Source: Quercus robur | Taxonomy: Eukaryota > Streptophyta > Magnoliopsida > Fagales > Fagaceae | Direction: 5' to 3' | Assembly (NCBI RefSeq): GCF_932294415.1 | Contig: NC_065544.1 | Span: 11,941,351-12,005,350 of the forward strand | Length of the DNA: 64,000 nucleotides | The notes under the pieces: model-generated | Told to the model about the DNA's origin: nothing | Databases searched by the model: none | The model's input: the letters and a program-made list of their open reading frames with translations, nothing else | Made by a program: the position numbers and the translations under genes | Shown here: in pieces, positions 39,977-50,550 of the stretch | How the letters are laid out: every line of letters starts with the position of its first letter | How positions within the stretch are numbered: the first letter of the stretch is position 1

Positions 39977-42900
39977 CCGTTGACATCATTTCCCTGGAAA
40001 TTAAGACATTCTTGTAAAAATGGAGGGGACACGAATTGATTTTGCGAAACAAACAAGATCCCACCCAGGGATAAATGTTGAATCATTGATGAAACATTTC
40101 ATAATTGACTTCCAGCAATAATTTCTGAAGGTGGAAAACAACCATAGTTTGGAAAATTCCTAGTGCTAATGTAATTGATTACAACTTGTGAGGACTGAGG
40201 ACAACAACATTAATTCTTAATGTATATAGAGACTATAGAGGGAATTTGTCATTTTTTTAGATTTAATAATTTGACATTCTACTTTGGCATCAACATTCTC
40301 ATTGATATTTGAAGGTGACTTTATACCAATTTGTCTATATTTGCTGTTCTTGATCTGGATAGGTTTACAATTTAGAAATTGAGGATGTTGGGTCATAAAC
40401 TTAATTATCACTATTATTATTTTTGGATTTACTTGTTAAACAACTCTTTGCTCTTTTTCCAACGCTAAAAAGGTCCTCAAATCCGTTTTACATTATGCTT
40501 TCTCCTGAACATGACTTAATTTAAAGTAAATGAATTTAGTTTATTAGATGCCAAGCGACAGATTTGCCAACCATGATTTGTCTCACTCATAGTATGTTTC
40601 TCTATTCTTCTTCTTCTTTTTCTTCTTTTTATTATTTATTATTTTATTAATTAATTAATTATTATGGGAGTATGTTTCTCTTTTCTATATCATTTGTTTC
40701 CACACCAAAAATACTCCCAACCATAATTGATCTGACGACTAAGCCTCATTTATAGCTATGGACAGGTATTGATGCCTTTTATTTGATATTACTATATCAC
40801 ACATATCAGTTTCCAATATTACCTATCGTGCATGTGAAACCAAGCCTCCATTCGTAGTTTATCTATTTATTTTTTTGATCTCTTAAAAATCAACATTGTT
40901 TTAGGTTTTAGTTAACTTAATTGATATCAAATAAGAAATTTAGAATTTTAACTCCTCCTACGTCAAAAGTGTAAATGTTATTGTCATTGGCCATATTGTT
41001 TCCATTTGTATGGCTTGAATAGGGGATCAAATTCTCACACCACCATTGAATAGAAGAGGGAAAAAAGTAAAGCTTATTTTTCACTGCCCAATCATTTGAT
41101 TTTGATATGTAATTAACAAAATTTTCTTTTGAAATCATATAATACCTTTTAAAATAATCAATAAATTTCCATTATAATACTTTTTTTTCCCCTGATTATG
41201 GTCCCCTTGAAGATGGGTCTAGATTCCATAGTCGAAGTCTATGATTATAGTTTCACATTGTGCTTGGTTTCAGTGTACCAGGAAAATGACAAGCATGTTA
41301 CATGTACATAGCAAAGCTATTTACAAGCCTGTCAATTATAGGTTAAAGGTTTTGCCCGTGACACCATATGATAATATCACAACAAAATTCTTGCATGAAA
41401 TCATAGATTTCTCATATGATTATCCAGAGAATATTATCTGTTCAATAAATTATTAGTGATCAATAATACCAACCTAACAACCAATATTCATATGAAGAAT
41501 TACTTTAACATAATATGAATATGCATGTAATAATCATACGAGACGTGGCAAAAGAAGGAATTATTGGTTAGACTTTTATAATATGGTGAACTAAAACTGT
41601 GGATGCTTTGTCCAAGAGAATGTGACAAAGATGATGATACTAAAAGACTTGGACCAGCACCCAATTCAAAAATTCCTTCTCAATTACACCAAATTTATAT
41701 AAAACTGATTGATTACAGAGAGGGAAAGTAATAAAATAAAAGAGTTCAAGCAAAAGGAATCAAGGAAGTCTTAATTCATTACTTGTGACAGAATGCTAGG
41801 CTCTTGAAAGCTTGTGGTAAAAGAAGTTAATCTAATAGCTTACTGTAAAGTCTTATTAGGTAGAGAAGCTTTGTATCCTAATGAAGAAATTAAGAGTAAG
41901 AACATATCTAGATCAACAATATTTTTAAGCAATCCCTTGCAATTGGTGTATTTATTTATTTTATTTTATTTTATTTTTATAGCAAATACACGTATAGGTG
42001 TTTAAATTCAATCACAAATTGACATTTAATAATGTTGTAAAATTAGAAATAAGTTTGGGTGTGTATGAAATAAAGCTCGCTTGTAAAGACATTATTATAT
42101 AGGAGGTTTACTATTTTCAACTTATGTACGGTCTCCATCAGCTGATCTGGTCTTGTCATGGTCCAGAAACCTAAGGTTGCTAGTTGACAAATTTTCAGGA
42201 CATTAGTCAAACCAAATTGTCGAATAATGTATATATTTTTATAGTAGAAGGAAATTTAACTAAGGTACACCACATTTCAACTTCAATAGGATATGATTGC
42301 ATGCAAACAAAACTTTTAAAGTATAAAAAAATTCTGTAGGCGTTAGGGACAAGAAATTGTCAGAGTTATCATTTCTATCTAATATTAAGATACTTCGATA
42401 TACAATGATCTTTTACAACAAGCCTTGTGACCAATTAGAGGTTTCATGTAAAACAACTAGCTCATTGGGTTCATAATGAAATTATTTCAATCAGATTTGA
42501 TTCCAAGTATTAATGTCTATGCACATAAAAAAGAGAGGCCCAGTTAAGATAATAAGAAAGTATTATATTCAATGTTAGACGACTAAAAGAATAGCCAGAT
42601 GTTCAAAACGTTCAGAGCACCCACTTTAGCAACAACCACCGGAAAAAAAAAAGCATCATATTCTTGTATTAACCATCGAGCTTATCTTAGAAAACTCTGC
42701 TATAGCTAGTACAATTTGTTCTTTTCCTCTTTCGTTAGGGTGAGTACTATAGCCATATAGTTTGTTCCTATGATACAATCATACAACATAAATCCCAACA
42801 CTATAATAAGGACACGATTATTTTTATCACTTGTTTCAAAACATGTTAAAGTTGTGTTAAAGCGATAGATTGATTAGAGCACCGTTACTTTTAAATGGAT

Positions 42901-43095
42901 CACTATTACTAGTTCTTTTACTTTTACCGATCGTGATAGGTCACATCAATAATTGTAAACAAATTTGTGTCCATATTCATAGCTGTAGCCTTCTGGATGA
43001 TAGTATGGGTTATTGTCAACTTTGTTTGAAAGCAGGGGTAGAACATATCAAAATGTCAATAGTTGGGAGCATTGCAATATCAAACTTTTAGAATG
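37558..43095. other. Gene-poor AT-rich region
   Basis: The first few hundred bases are the presumed promoter and 5' UTR of the minus-strand receptor kinase. I see no further gene in 5.5 kb. It contains a (TA)n run at 39942-39972 and scattered short frames without recognisable domains or codon structure. No clear terminal repeats were found. Confidence 0.45.
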
Positions 43096-43100
43096 GTTTT

Positions 43101-43541
43101 TGTGATGCCCCAATTTGATTAATTGTATGATGTGTGGGGGTGTGTGATGAGTCCTACATCGGATATTTACTGGGTTGAACTGGATTTTATTAATAACTAC
43201 AAAGAGCCTCAATTGTGACTAATCCTTTTGAGATATAGCACAGATGTGGCTAGTACTTTTTCTTGGATCGTTACATATAGTATCAGAGCCGACTCGGTAA
43301 TCCTATGTGGATTCGGAGACATTACCCCACAAAGTGGGCCCCGTTAGGGATTTAAGTGAGGGAGATTGTGATGCCCCAATTTAATTGATTGTGTGATGTG
43401 TGTGGGTGTATGATGAGTCCCACATCAGGTATTTACTGAGTTGAACTGGGCTTTATTAACAACTACAAAAAACCTCAATTGTGACTAGTCCTTTTGAAGT
43501 ATAGCACAGATGTGGTTAGTGTTTTTCCTTAGATCGTTACA
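43101..43541 (+). mobile_element. TRIM retrotransposon, complete, 441 bp
   Basis: Two 175-bp LTRs (43101-43275 and 43367-43541), each starting TGTGATGCCCCAATTT and ending GATCGTTACA. They differ at many positions, so it is not young. The internal part is only 91 bp. It starts 'tatagtatcagagccgac', containing the initiator Met-tRNA primer site core TATCAGAGCC, and ends with the polypurine-like 'aagtgagggagat'. A perfect 5-bp target duplication GTTTT flanks it (43096-43100 and 43542-43546). It has no coding capacity and depends on other elements to move. The orientation is set by the PBS and PPT. Confidence 0.92.
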
Positions 43542-43546
43542 GTTTT

Positions 43547-46058
43547 ATTTTAGGCTAGTAGTTTATTTCGTGTGATTGCACAACCAAAACAATATCTAAT
43601 GTTGATGTACATCTCACGTGTACTTTGCTCATTGCCTTATAAAATTTAAAACCGTGTTCTCAAGTCTGATCAACTAGTTAGAAACAACTAGTACCAGATT
43701 TATATAATGGGCATATATAGAAAGTTGTTTACCTCATCAGTTGTTTACAAGGTCCAAGCAGAAGCAATATGTGGCTAGCAGCCTCGAGTCCAGTTTCTGT
43801 TATTCACACATATGACTTGAGAGGGTTCAGATATTGGACTAGTTCAAATTACACTTTTGTTCTTGTAGAAAATTAAACACAAATTTTTTTTCCAAGATCA
43901 GTAATGGGGGCCAGAGTTGGTAGATGTATACGTATTTGTGCAAATTAGTTCAAGGCTAGATGATGAATAGCCACACCAACCACTGTTTTTGTTTGCAAAT
44001 GTTGCATCCTGACTGGTTTGACAATTCAGTAGGGTTGTTGTAACTTGAACAGGTTACTTAAGGTCGATTGATAAATTAAACCTAAGAACACGTTTGGAAT
44101 AGCTATTCCTAATCAAACTTTTATATATATATATATATATATATCATATTTTTTTCAAGAAAGTAAATGTATCATATATTACAGAGGATCTAGTCAGGTT
44201 TGTTTGTTTGTTTTAAACAATTATGAAATAGTAATTTTAAACAAAGGACAATGATACATATTAATTGTAAATTATTTAATTTATAGATAATAAGTGAAAA
44301 CTACAATGAGTATAATTATAATTATTTAAGGGTATTCTAGAAAATTTGATTGGAATATAACTCAGTTGTATGAATCATGCTAAACCAAATTGTGAATTAC
44401 AAATTAATAGTTATATTCACATGTTATCACTGAATAGATGCATAAGGAATGCTTCTATTCATGTGTCAGTGGAAGTTTTGACAATATCTTGTTGAGTTAA
44501 AATACTGTCTATGTGTAACTAAATTAAATAAATAAAAAATCATCCAAGTACACAAAAAATAACTATGCAAAATTTTATAAAATATTTAAAAAAAAAATCA
44601 TAAGCATGTGAGAGAAACAGGGATTATCCCAAAATTGCAATGGTAACAAAATATCAAAGACTTTTTGGGCCCTTGGAAAGGTTCAATATGAGAGGACCGG
44701 TTGTGTTACCCTACTGGCTTTTCTTATAAGGAAAGTAATGGGATGGCCCATTTATTAGCAATTCCGACTCAGAGGTTGGATCACTTCAAATTAGGCTGGC
44801 CCAGCTTATAAACATGAAGGATTACATTGGGCTTAATTCATGTTTAAAGGCCTACCTAAATTTCAACCAATGATGGACATTAACAGGCCCATCTTGAATC
44901 TTTTGGGACAATTTCACTGTGCTTACATAACCATAAATCTGATCAATGTTTATATCTGATCTGATATATTAAGGAAAAGAAAATTGGACACATGTTTGCA
45001 GATGCAAAAACACATTATCATTTTTATTTTAATAGTAGTCATTTTTACTGTCAATTCGCCATGATATGTTCAGATTTTACTTATTTTGTTTATGTGCATT
45101 TTTTTATTATTTAAAATCTTTTTTTTTTCAAATATAAGTGCACTTTAATATACTTTAAAACAAAAAAAACTAAATAAACTGATGCCAAATAACCCCAATT
45201 TTTTCAAGTACAAGTATATCATAACAAAGAAATTGATTTATTGTCTATCTTGCTCAATCCGCTGTCTTTTACGATTAATTTCCCAATTAATCATAAAAAT
45301 CCCCCCCCCCCCCCCAAAAAAAATGTTTTTTCTCCACATTCCTCTCTTCTTCAATGACATTTATTTAAGTGAAGGAGAAGTTTCTTGTCCACATATTAAA
45401 AAAAGGGCTCTTCTTGCAAACTAAGGTGCAGCTAACATTTCATCTGTTAAAGCAAATTCCATCAATGTCTGTTGTTAACTTGGCACCATGTCATATTTTA
45501 TTTGTTCAATCTTTTTTTTTAATTACTTTCTTTTCTCAAAGAATACGAAGAGCCTTAGATTCTCTGATTTTGTAAGCATTAAAAGATATTTATTAGCAAT
45601 CGATATCCATTAAGTTATATTGAACTTAATAATAGTTATAAATAGTATGCAATTTGACCAAAATTATTATTAGCATCATCATTAAACAATGTTGGTGCAC
45701 AAGATACATTAGACGTGTTTTCATTATACCATATTCATTGTATGATGTACGTTGCTCCCTTGTTTGGTATTATGAAAGACAATAAAATATAATGAAAGTC
45801 AATTTCATAACAATGAATTCATACATTCACAAACAATGACTGAAATTATTGTCAACACAACATGCTGGCATGTCATCTTTGTTTGAGAGGGGTGCTTCTC
45901 ACGTAGTTGTACAAAATGATCAATATATATTCCCAAAATCTTTGCATTACATATTAGTATTACTATAAGCCCATCATTGTAAACAAAGGGTTAGCCTAGT
46001 CTTCTTCTTCTTCTTCTTCTTCCTTGGAGCCTTAATTAGTGAATTGAACAAAATCATC
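43547..46058. other. AT-rich intergenic DNA, peroxidase upstream region
   Basis: No gene is visible. It contains an (AT)n run near 44122-44144, a C15 run at 45301-45315 and a (CTT)n run at about 46003-46022 in the probable peroxidase 5' UTR. 'caatatatattcc' near 45920 could be the TATA region, about 135 bases before the start codon. Confidence 0.45.
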
Positions 46059-48236
46059 ATGCAGTCCTCAACTTCATTTCTGTTTGTCTTCCTTGTTCTT
46101 TACCTGTTATCGGCATTTGCCCACCCTGGAGAAGGTGAAGATTACTTGAAGGTTCACAAGTTGCCGGCAACCTTGCCTTATGAAGATGTCCTTTCCTTTG
46201 CTTATTATTATCAGAAATGTCCAGAAGCTGAAGCCATTATTAACCAGAAAGTAAAAGAATGGATTAACAAAGATTACACCCTTGCTGCCAGTCTTATTAG
46301 GTTGCACTTTCATGACTGCTCTGTTAGGGTGAGAATACTACACAATTGCGCACTTTTATTTCATTTACACGTTATTTTTAAGAACAAGATCATCTCAATT
46401 TCACTTGGGTCAAAAATCACGATTGCAATTTCAAAACAAAATTTTTTTGTGTTTAATAAAATTTTCAAATAGTAACTTTTGGCTCAATAAAAGTTAATTT
46501 TTTGGATTTGCATAATGAATCCTTTGGGCAGCAATTCCAAATCACGCTTTTGGCCTATTTCTTTTCTAAAAAAGCATAGTTTTCAAAAACTGAACTAAAT
46601 TCACTGTAATCAAATCATATACAAAGTGTTACGTCATTTAAAATTTTAGTCTATTTGTCTACCTTAATAAGTAAGTTCATGTTGAATTATAATTAAGATG
46701 TCATTTATATTTGTGACTTATTTTCTTGTTATGTAACATATAGGGATGTGATGGTTCCATTCTTTTGAACCATGAGGGGAGTGAAAGGAAGGCTGGTGTC
46801 AGCAAGACATTGAGAGGGTTCGAAGTGATTGATGATATCAAAGCAGAGATTGAGAAGAAGTGCCCTAAAACAGTCTCTTGTGCAGATATTCTAGCAGCAG
46901 CTGCTAGGGATGCCACTGTTTCGGCTGGAGGTCCCTATTGGATGGTCCCATATGGAAGGAAAGATGGGCTAGTTTCTCTTGCCAAAGAAGCCCAATTGGT
47001 GCCAATGGGTCACGAAGACATTACTTCTCTGGTTGAGTTTTACCAATCCAAGGGTTTGAGTGTGCTGGATTTGGCCATTCTTTCAGGTGAACCAACTAGC
47101 ACATGGAATCATTCTAGAGAAGACACAACCAATCACATATCCAATTTTATAATTTGTTAACTTGTGTTGAGTGGTAGACATTTTCTGCTTAGTTTGACCT
47201 ACCACTTTATGTTGATCACTCGCAACCACACAAGTCAACAAATTGTGAAATTGAGATTACATATAGCAGGAATACATTAGATTTGGTCCAACTAAGCCCT
47301 CTAAGAGTTAATTTTATTGCATATGTCAAGCTATCTTCCCAACACCCCCACATCTCTTTTATTTTGTTTTATTATTTTTATTTAAAGAAAAATCACTTTT
47401 TTATACAAAAATTATCAATTCTATAAATATTATATCTTAGATTTTCCAATTAAATTTAACAACATGGTGGCATCAACAAATGAACCACACAGTTGAATTT
47501 AATTATCTTTAGGAAAAATAACACAATTTATTCTTTATTGATCAATGCAACCACATGATTGAATTTAATCAAAGAACGTACACCTTAAACAACTATATCA
47601 AGTTAATCCTTCAATCATCCACTCCCATCAAATTTACTGTGGTTCTATATCCCTTTACTGTTATACTCACTAATTTATTAGTAAAGTAATATTCTTTAAA
47701 ACTTTTTCATTTGCAATACCAAAAAAAAAAAAAAAAAAAACAGTTAAGTGTTCTCTTTGGCCAATTGTAAATACTTAAAATATCACTGTGATGGCCTTTA
47801 ATTTTTAACACTTATGCAATGTTCTTCAGGGGCACACACCATTGGAAGGGCCACATGTGGTTCCATACAAGACAGGCTCTTTAACTACAGTGGCACTGGC
47901 AAACCAGATCCATCCCTCGATGCACAATATTTGAACTACTTGAAGAGAAAATGCAGATGGTCCTCGGACTATGTTGACCTTGATGCTACAACCCCAAAGA
48001 CTTTTGATTCTGAATATTATTCTAATCTTCCAAAGAAGATGGGACTCTTATCCACAGATGAAAAGTTGTACACTGATCCAAGGACTGCACCTCTTGTTAA
48101 TGCATTGGCTTACCAACCATCTCTCTTTTTCTACCAGTTTGGGGTGTCCATGGCAAAGCTTGGGAATGTGCAATGCCTCCTTGGGAATGAAGGCGAAATC
48201 CGAACCAATTGCAATTTTGTCAACTCCAAATACTAA
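46059..48236 (+). CDS. Class III peroxidase, peroxidase-7-like (three exons)
   Basis: Exons 46059-46328, 46744-47086 and 47830-48236, all with GT-AG borders and consistent phases, encode 339 residues. The first in-frame ATG is at 46059; five codons upstream in frame begin with TTG, so they are not used. A signal peptide (about 1-21) directs secretion to the apoplast. The distal catalytic site RLHFHDC places Arg81 and His85; SCADIL and the proximal haem ligand in LSGAHTIG (His207) are intact. Secreted haem peroxidases oxidise phenolics with hydrogen peroxide in lignin and suberin formation and defence. HDCSVRGC instead of the usual HDCFVRGC, together with EYVDLDATTPKTFD-type sequence, fits the AtPrx7 branch. 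Intron 1 is 415 bp and intron 2 743 bp. Everything from intron 1 onward is duplicated downstream. Confidence 0.94.
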
Positions 48237-50550
48237 TGTGTTTCTACTATATATGATGATTTTCTTGTGTTTCATGACTTAATCCTTTTACATTGTATTG
48301 CTGCTGATGCTATATGAGATATTGTCATTTAAAGATATATATATAACTTCAAAGTTCTCATTTACAATTAGTAGAATAAGTATACGCTTGTCTGTGTTCT
48401 AAATACCATCCTTTTTGTTGTAATCTAAAAGTTGACAAATGTGATTATTTGTTTTTGCTATCTAAAGCTTGAGTAACAAGCTATTCATGAGGAATAATTA
48501 TTCATTGTAATAGAAACACACCCAAACAATTGAATAGTTATTCCTATGTAATAGTTATTACATTCTTGGGCCTATTATAGTGTACTAAATGTGCTTTAAG
48601 TATCTAAAACTTGAGTAACAAGCTTTCAATTTTAATTTAAAAGTTGAGAAATGTTATTATTTCTTGGTCACTCTGTTTTTGCTGCAAATCGTAATTATAT
48701 ATAGTCCATCATACAAGTAGCTTAGCTTGAGACAAGTAGAACTGATAATTGAAAATTGTCTTAGATACTAATCCCTTGCGGGTTTAAAGTTCATCACTAT
48801 GTATTTGAGAGTTTATAAATTGAATGGAATGAAATAAATTATTAAAGAAAAAAAAATGAAAGGTAATATGATAATTTTTTTTTAATTATTTTTTTATATC
48901 ATGTTGGGAAGTCTATGAAATAATGAATGAAAAATAAAAGAAATATATAAATATACCATTGTAGGTGGTAGGATTCAGGTTCATTTGACTCTTCTACAAC
49001 GATTTTATTGATGAAGAAAAGCTGCGCATTCTGAGTTTCGGCCACTTGAAGGGACATTCCATGCTAGACACTATTGAGCTCCTCGTTTGGATGAGATAGG
49101 TTCGAAGACAGGCTTGAGAAAAAAATAAAGATCGGCATCCACGACCAATTAAGCTGGTCCTAGACATTTTGGGGCTTTAGGCGAGAATTAAAATGGGAAC
49201 TTCTTCAACTCTACTTAAAATATCTACAAAATAAGATATTCTCCTACTAATCCATGTCTTCAAAACAAACTTATTCAATTTTTTTTTTAAAAAAGGAAAA
49301 TTATGACACTACACTAAAATAAAATAATAATAAAAAGTCTCATCGCACGTGCAAAGTGCGTGTGAAAATGCTAGTTTATATATATTAGAGTAATTAATAT
49401 TGCTTTTTAATATAATACATAAATTATATAGATTAATGAATATAATGTTTTAATTATATATAAAAAAATAGCATTTTAAAATATTCAAAATAAGTGGTAA
49501 GATTTTTTCTTTTTTAAAAAAAGAACAAATTTGGTAAATAAAACTACCTTCCTAAAGCGTTCGATTCAAATCATTTTTCCCATTCCCAAGTTCCCACCCA
49601 CGTGGCCACCTACTCCTCAACTTTCCCATTGCATTTATTCTCTCATATATTTATTTATTACTTCTTTACAGTTTAGTAACTTTACAATGCTTATTTCTTC
49701 TTAGTTCTTCATACTTTCAACTTTGTCTTTGTCTTCTTCTCAATTCTTCTTTCTTTAGAGGTTAAGGATGATATTTTTAGGATAATAGATTTTGTTTAGA
49801 TCAAAGAATTTTATGGGGTACCAATATTTACAAGGATGTTCCAGATTTTCTACTCTTTGGTCACAAATGTATTCGATTTTTTGGAATTTCATCTCAAACT
49901 AATTTTATTTTTCTACTACCCTTTCTTTTTCAAATTTTGAGGCCTCCTTCCACATGGGGGTCTTAGGCAATGGCCTAGTGGAAGGGCTGGCCCTGCTACT
50001 AGCCTTGGGGTTGGTTGTGAAGGCTTCGATGATGCACATAGATAAGCTTATAGGGTGAGGGTTAGACAAGCAAAAAGAAAGAGAGTCACCGGGAGAGTCA
50101 GAGAGAGTGAAATGAGAGAGAGCTGGCTGTGAAGGCTTCAATGATGCACATAGATAAGCTTAGAGGGTGAGGGTTAGGCGAGGAAAAAGAAAGGGAGTTA
50201 TTGGGAGAGTCAAAGAGAGTGAAATGAGAGAGAGCGAGAGAACCAACTCATTTACCAAATGGTCTTTCTCCCTTTTATAGAGCAATGTGTGGTTGTAAGT
50301 GCTCAAGAGAATAATATGTGTTTATAGGTGTTTTTTTAGTGAAACCCCCACAATTATTAATACCTTTAACCTCATATTTGTCATTTATAATATGGATAAG
50401 ATCAATATTTCACTTCTATTTATATAATGATTGATTGTTCCTCCAAATTTTGGGAGGAATGATTGTTGGGAAAACCTACCAACTTCTTGTGAGAGCTTAG
50501 TCTCAATCAATATTGTCAACCAAGTGTGGATTTACTAACATCAAAATAGG
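48237..50550. other. 3' flank of the intact peroxidase, no gene
   Basis: Apart from the inserted block at 49149-50002 this is AT-rich non-coding DNA that reappears after the pseudogene copy (52301-53512). The reverse-strand frame near 49905-50141 overlaps the insertion edge and has no support as a gene. Confidence 0.5.
49149..50002. mobile_element. Insertion of about 850 bp absent from the paralogous copy
   Basis: The empty site in unit 2 reads 'acgaccaaccttggggttgg' (near 53080). In unit 1 the same sequence is split as 'acgaccaa' and 'ccttggggttgg' by this block. Its ends are weakly inverted: 'aagctggtcctag' on the left, and 'gggccagccctt' when the right end is reversed, so it is probably a non-autonomous DNA transposon. 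I see no clear target duplication. Inside, near 49340-49375, a CGCAC/GTGCG hairpin is followed by CTAG. This resembles a Helitron 3' end and may be a second, nested element. Confidence 0.6.

Larger units (their letters stand above)
46329..50550 (+). repeat. Tandem duplication unit 1 (peroxidase intron 1 to 3' flank)
   Basis: From the first base of peroxidase intron 1 through exons 2-3 and about 2.3 kb of 3' flank. The unit recurs at 50551-53512 with high similarity, including introns and intergenic DNA. The junction to unit 2 reads 'catcaaaatag|ggtgagtatac', while the end of unit 2 continues 'catcaaagtaatggaag'. Unit 1 carries an extra block of about 850 bp (49149-50002) absent from unit 2, and a short internal repeat of 'gaaggcttc(g/a)atgatgc' near 50018 and 50130. 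Confidence 0.88.

Noticed and set aside
46044-46058. Upstream start of the peroxidase frame
   Set aside because: The codon at 46044 is TTG. The first ATG is at 46059 and leaves a normal signal peptide.
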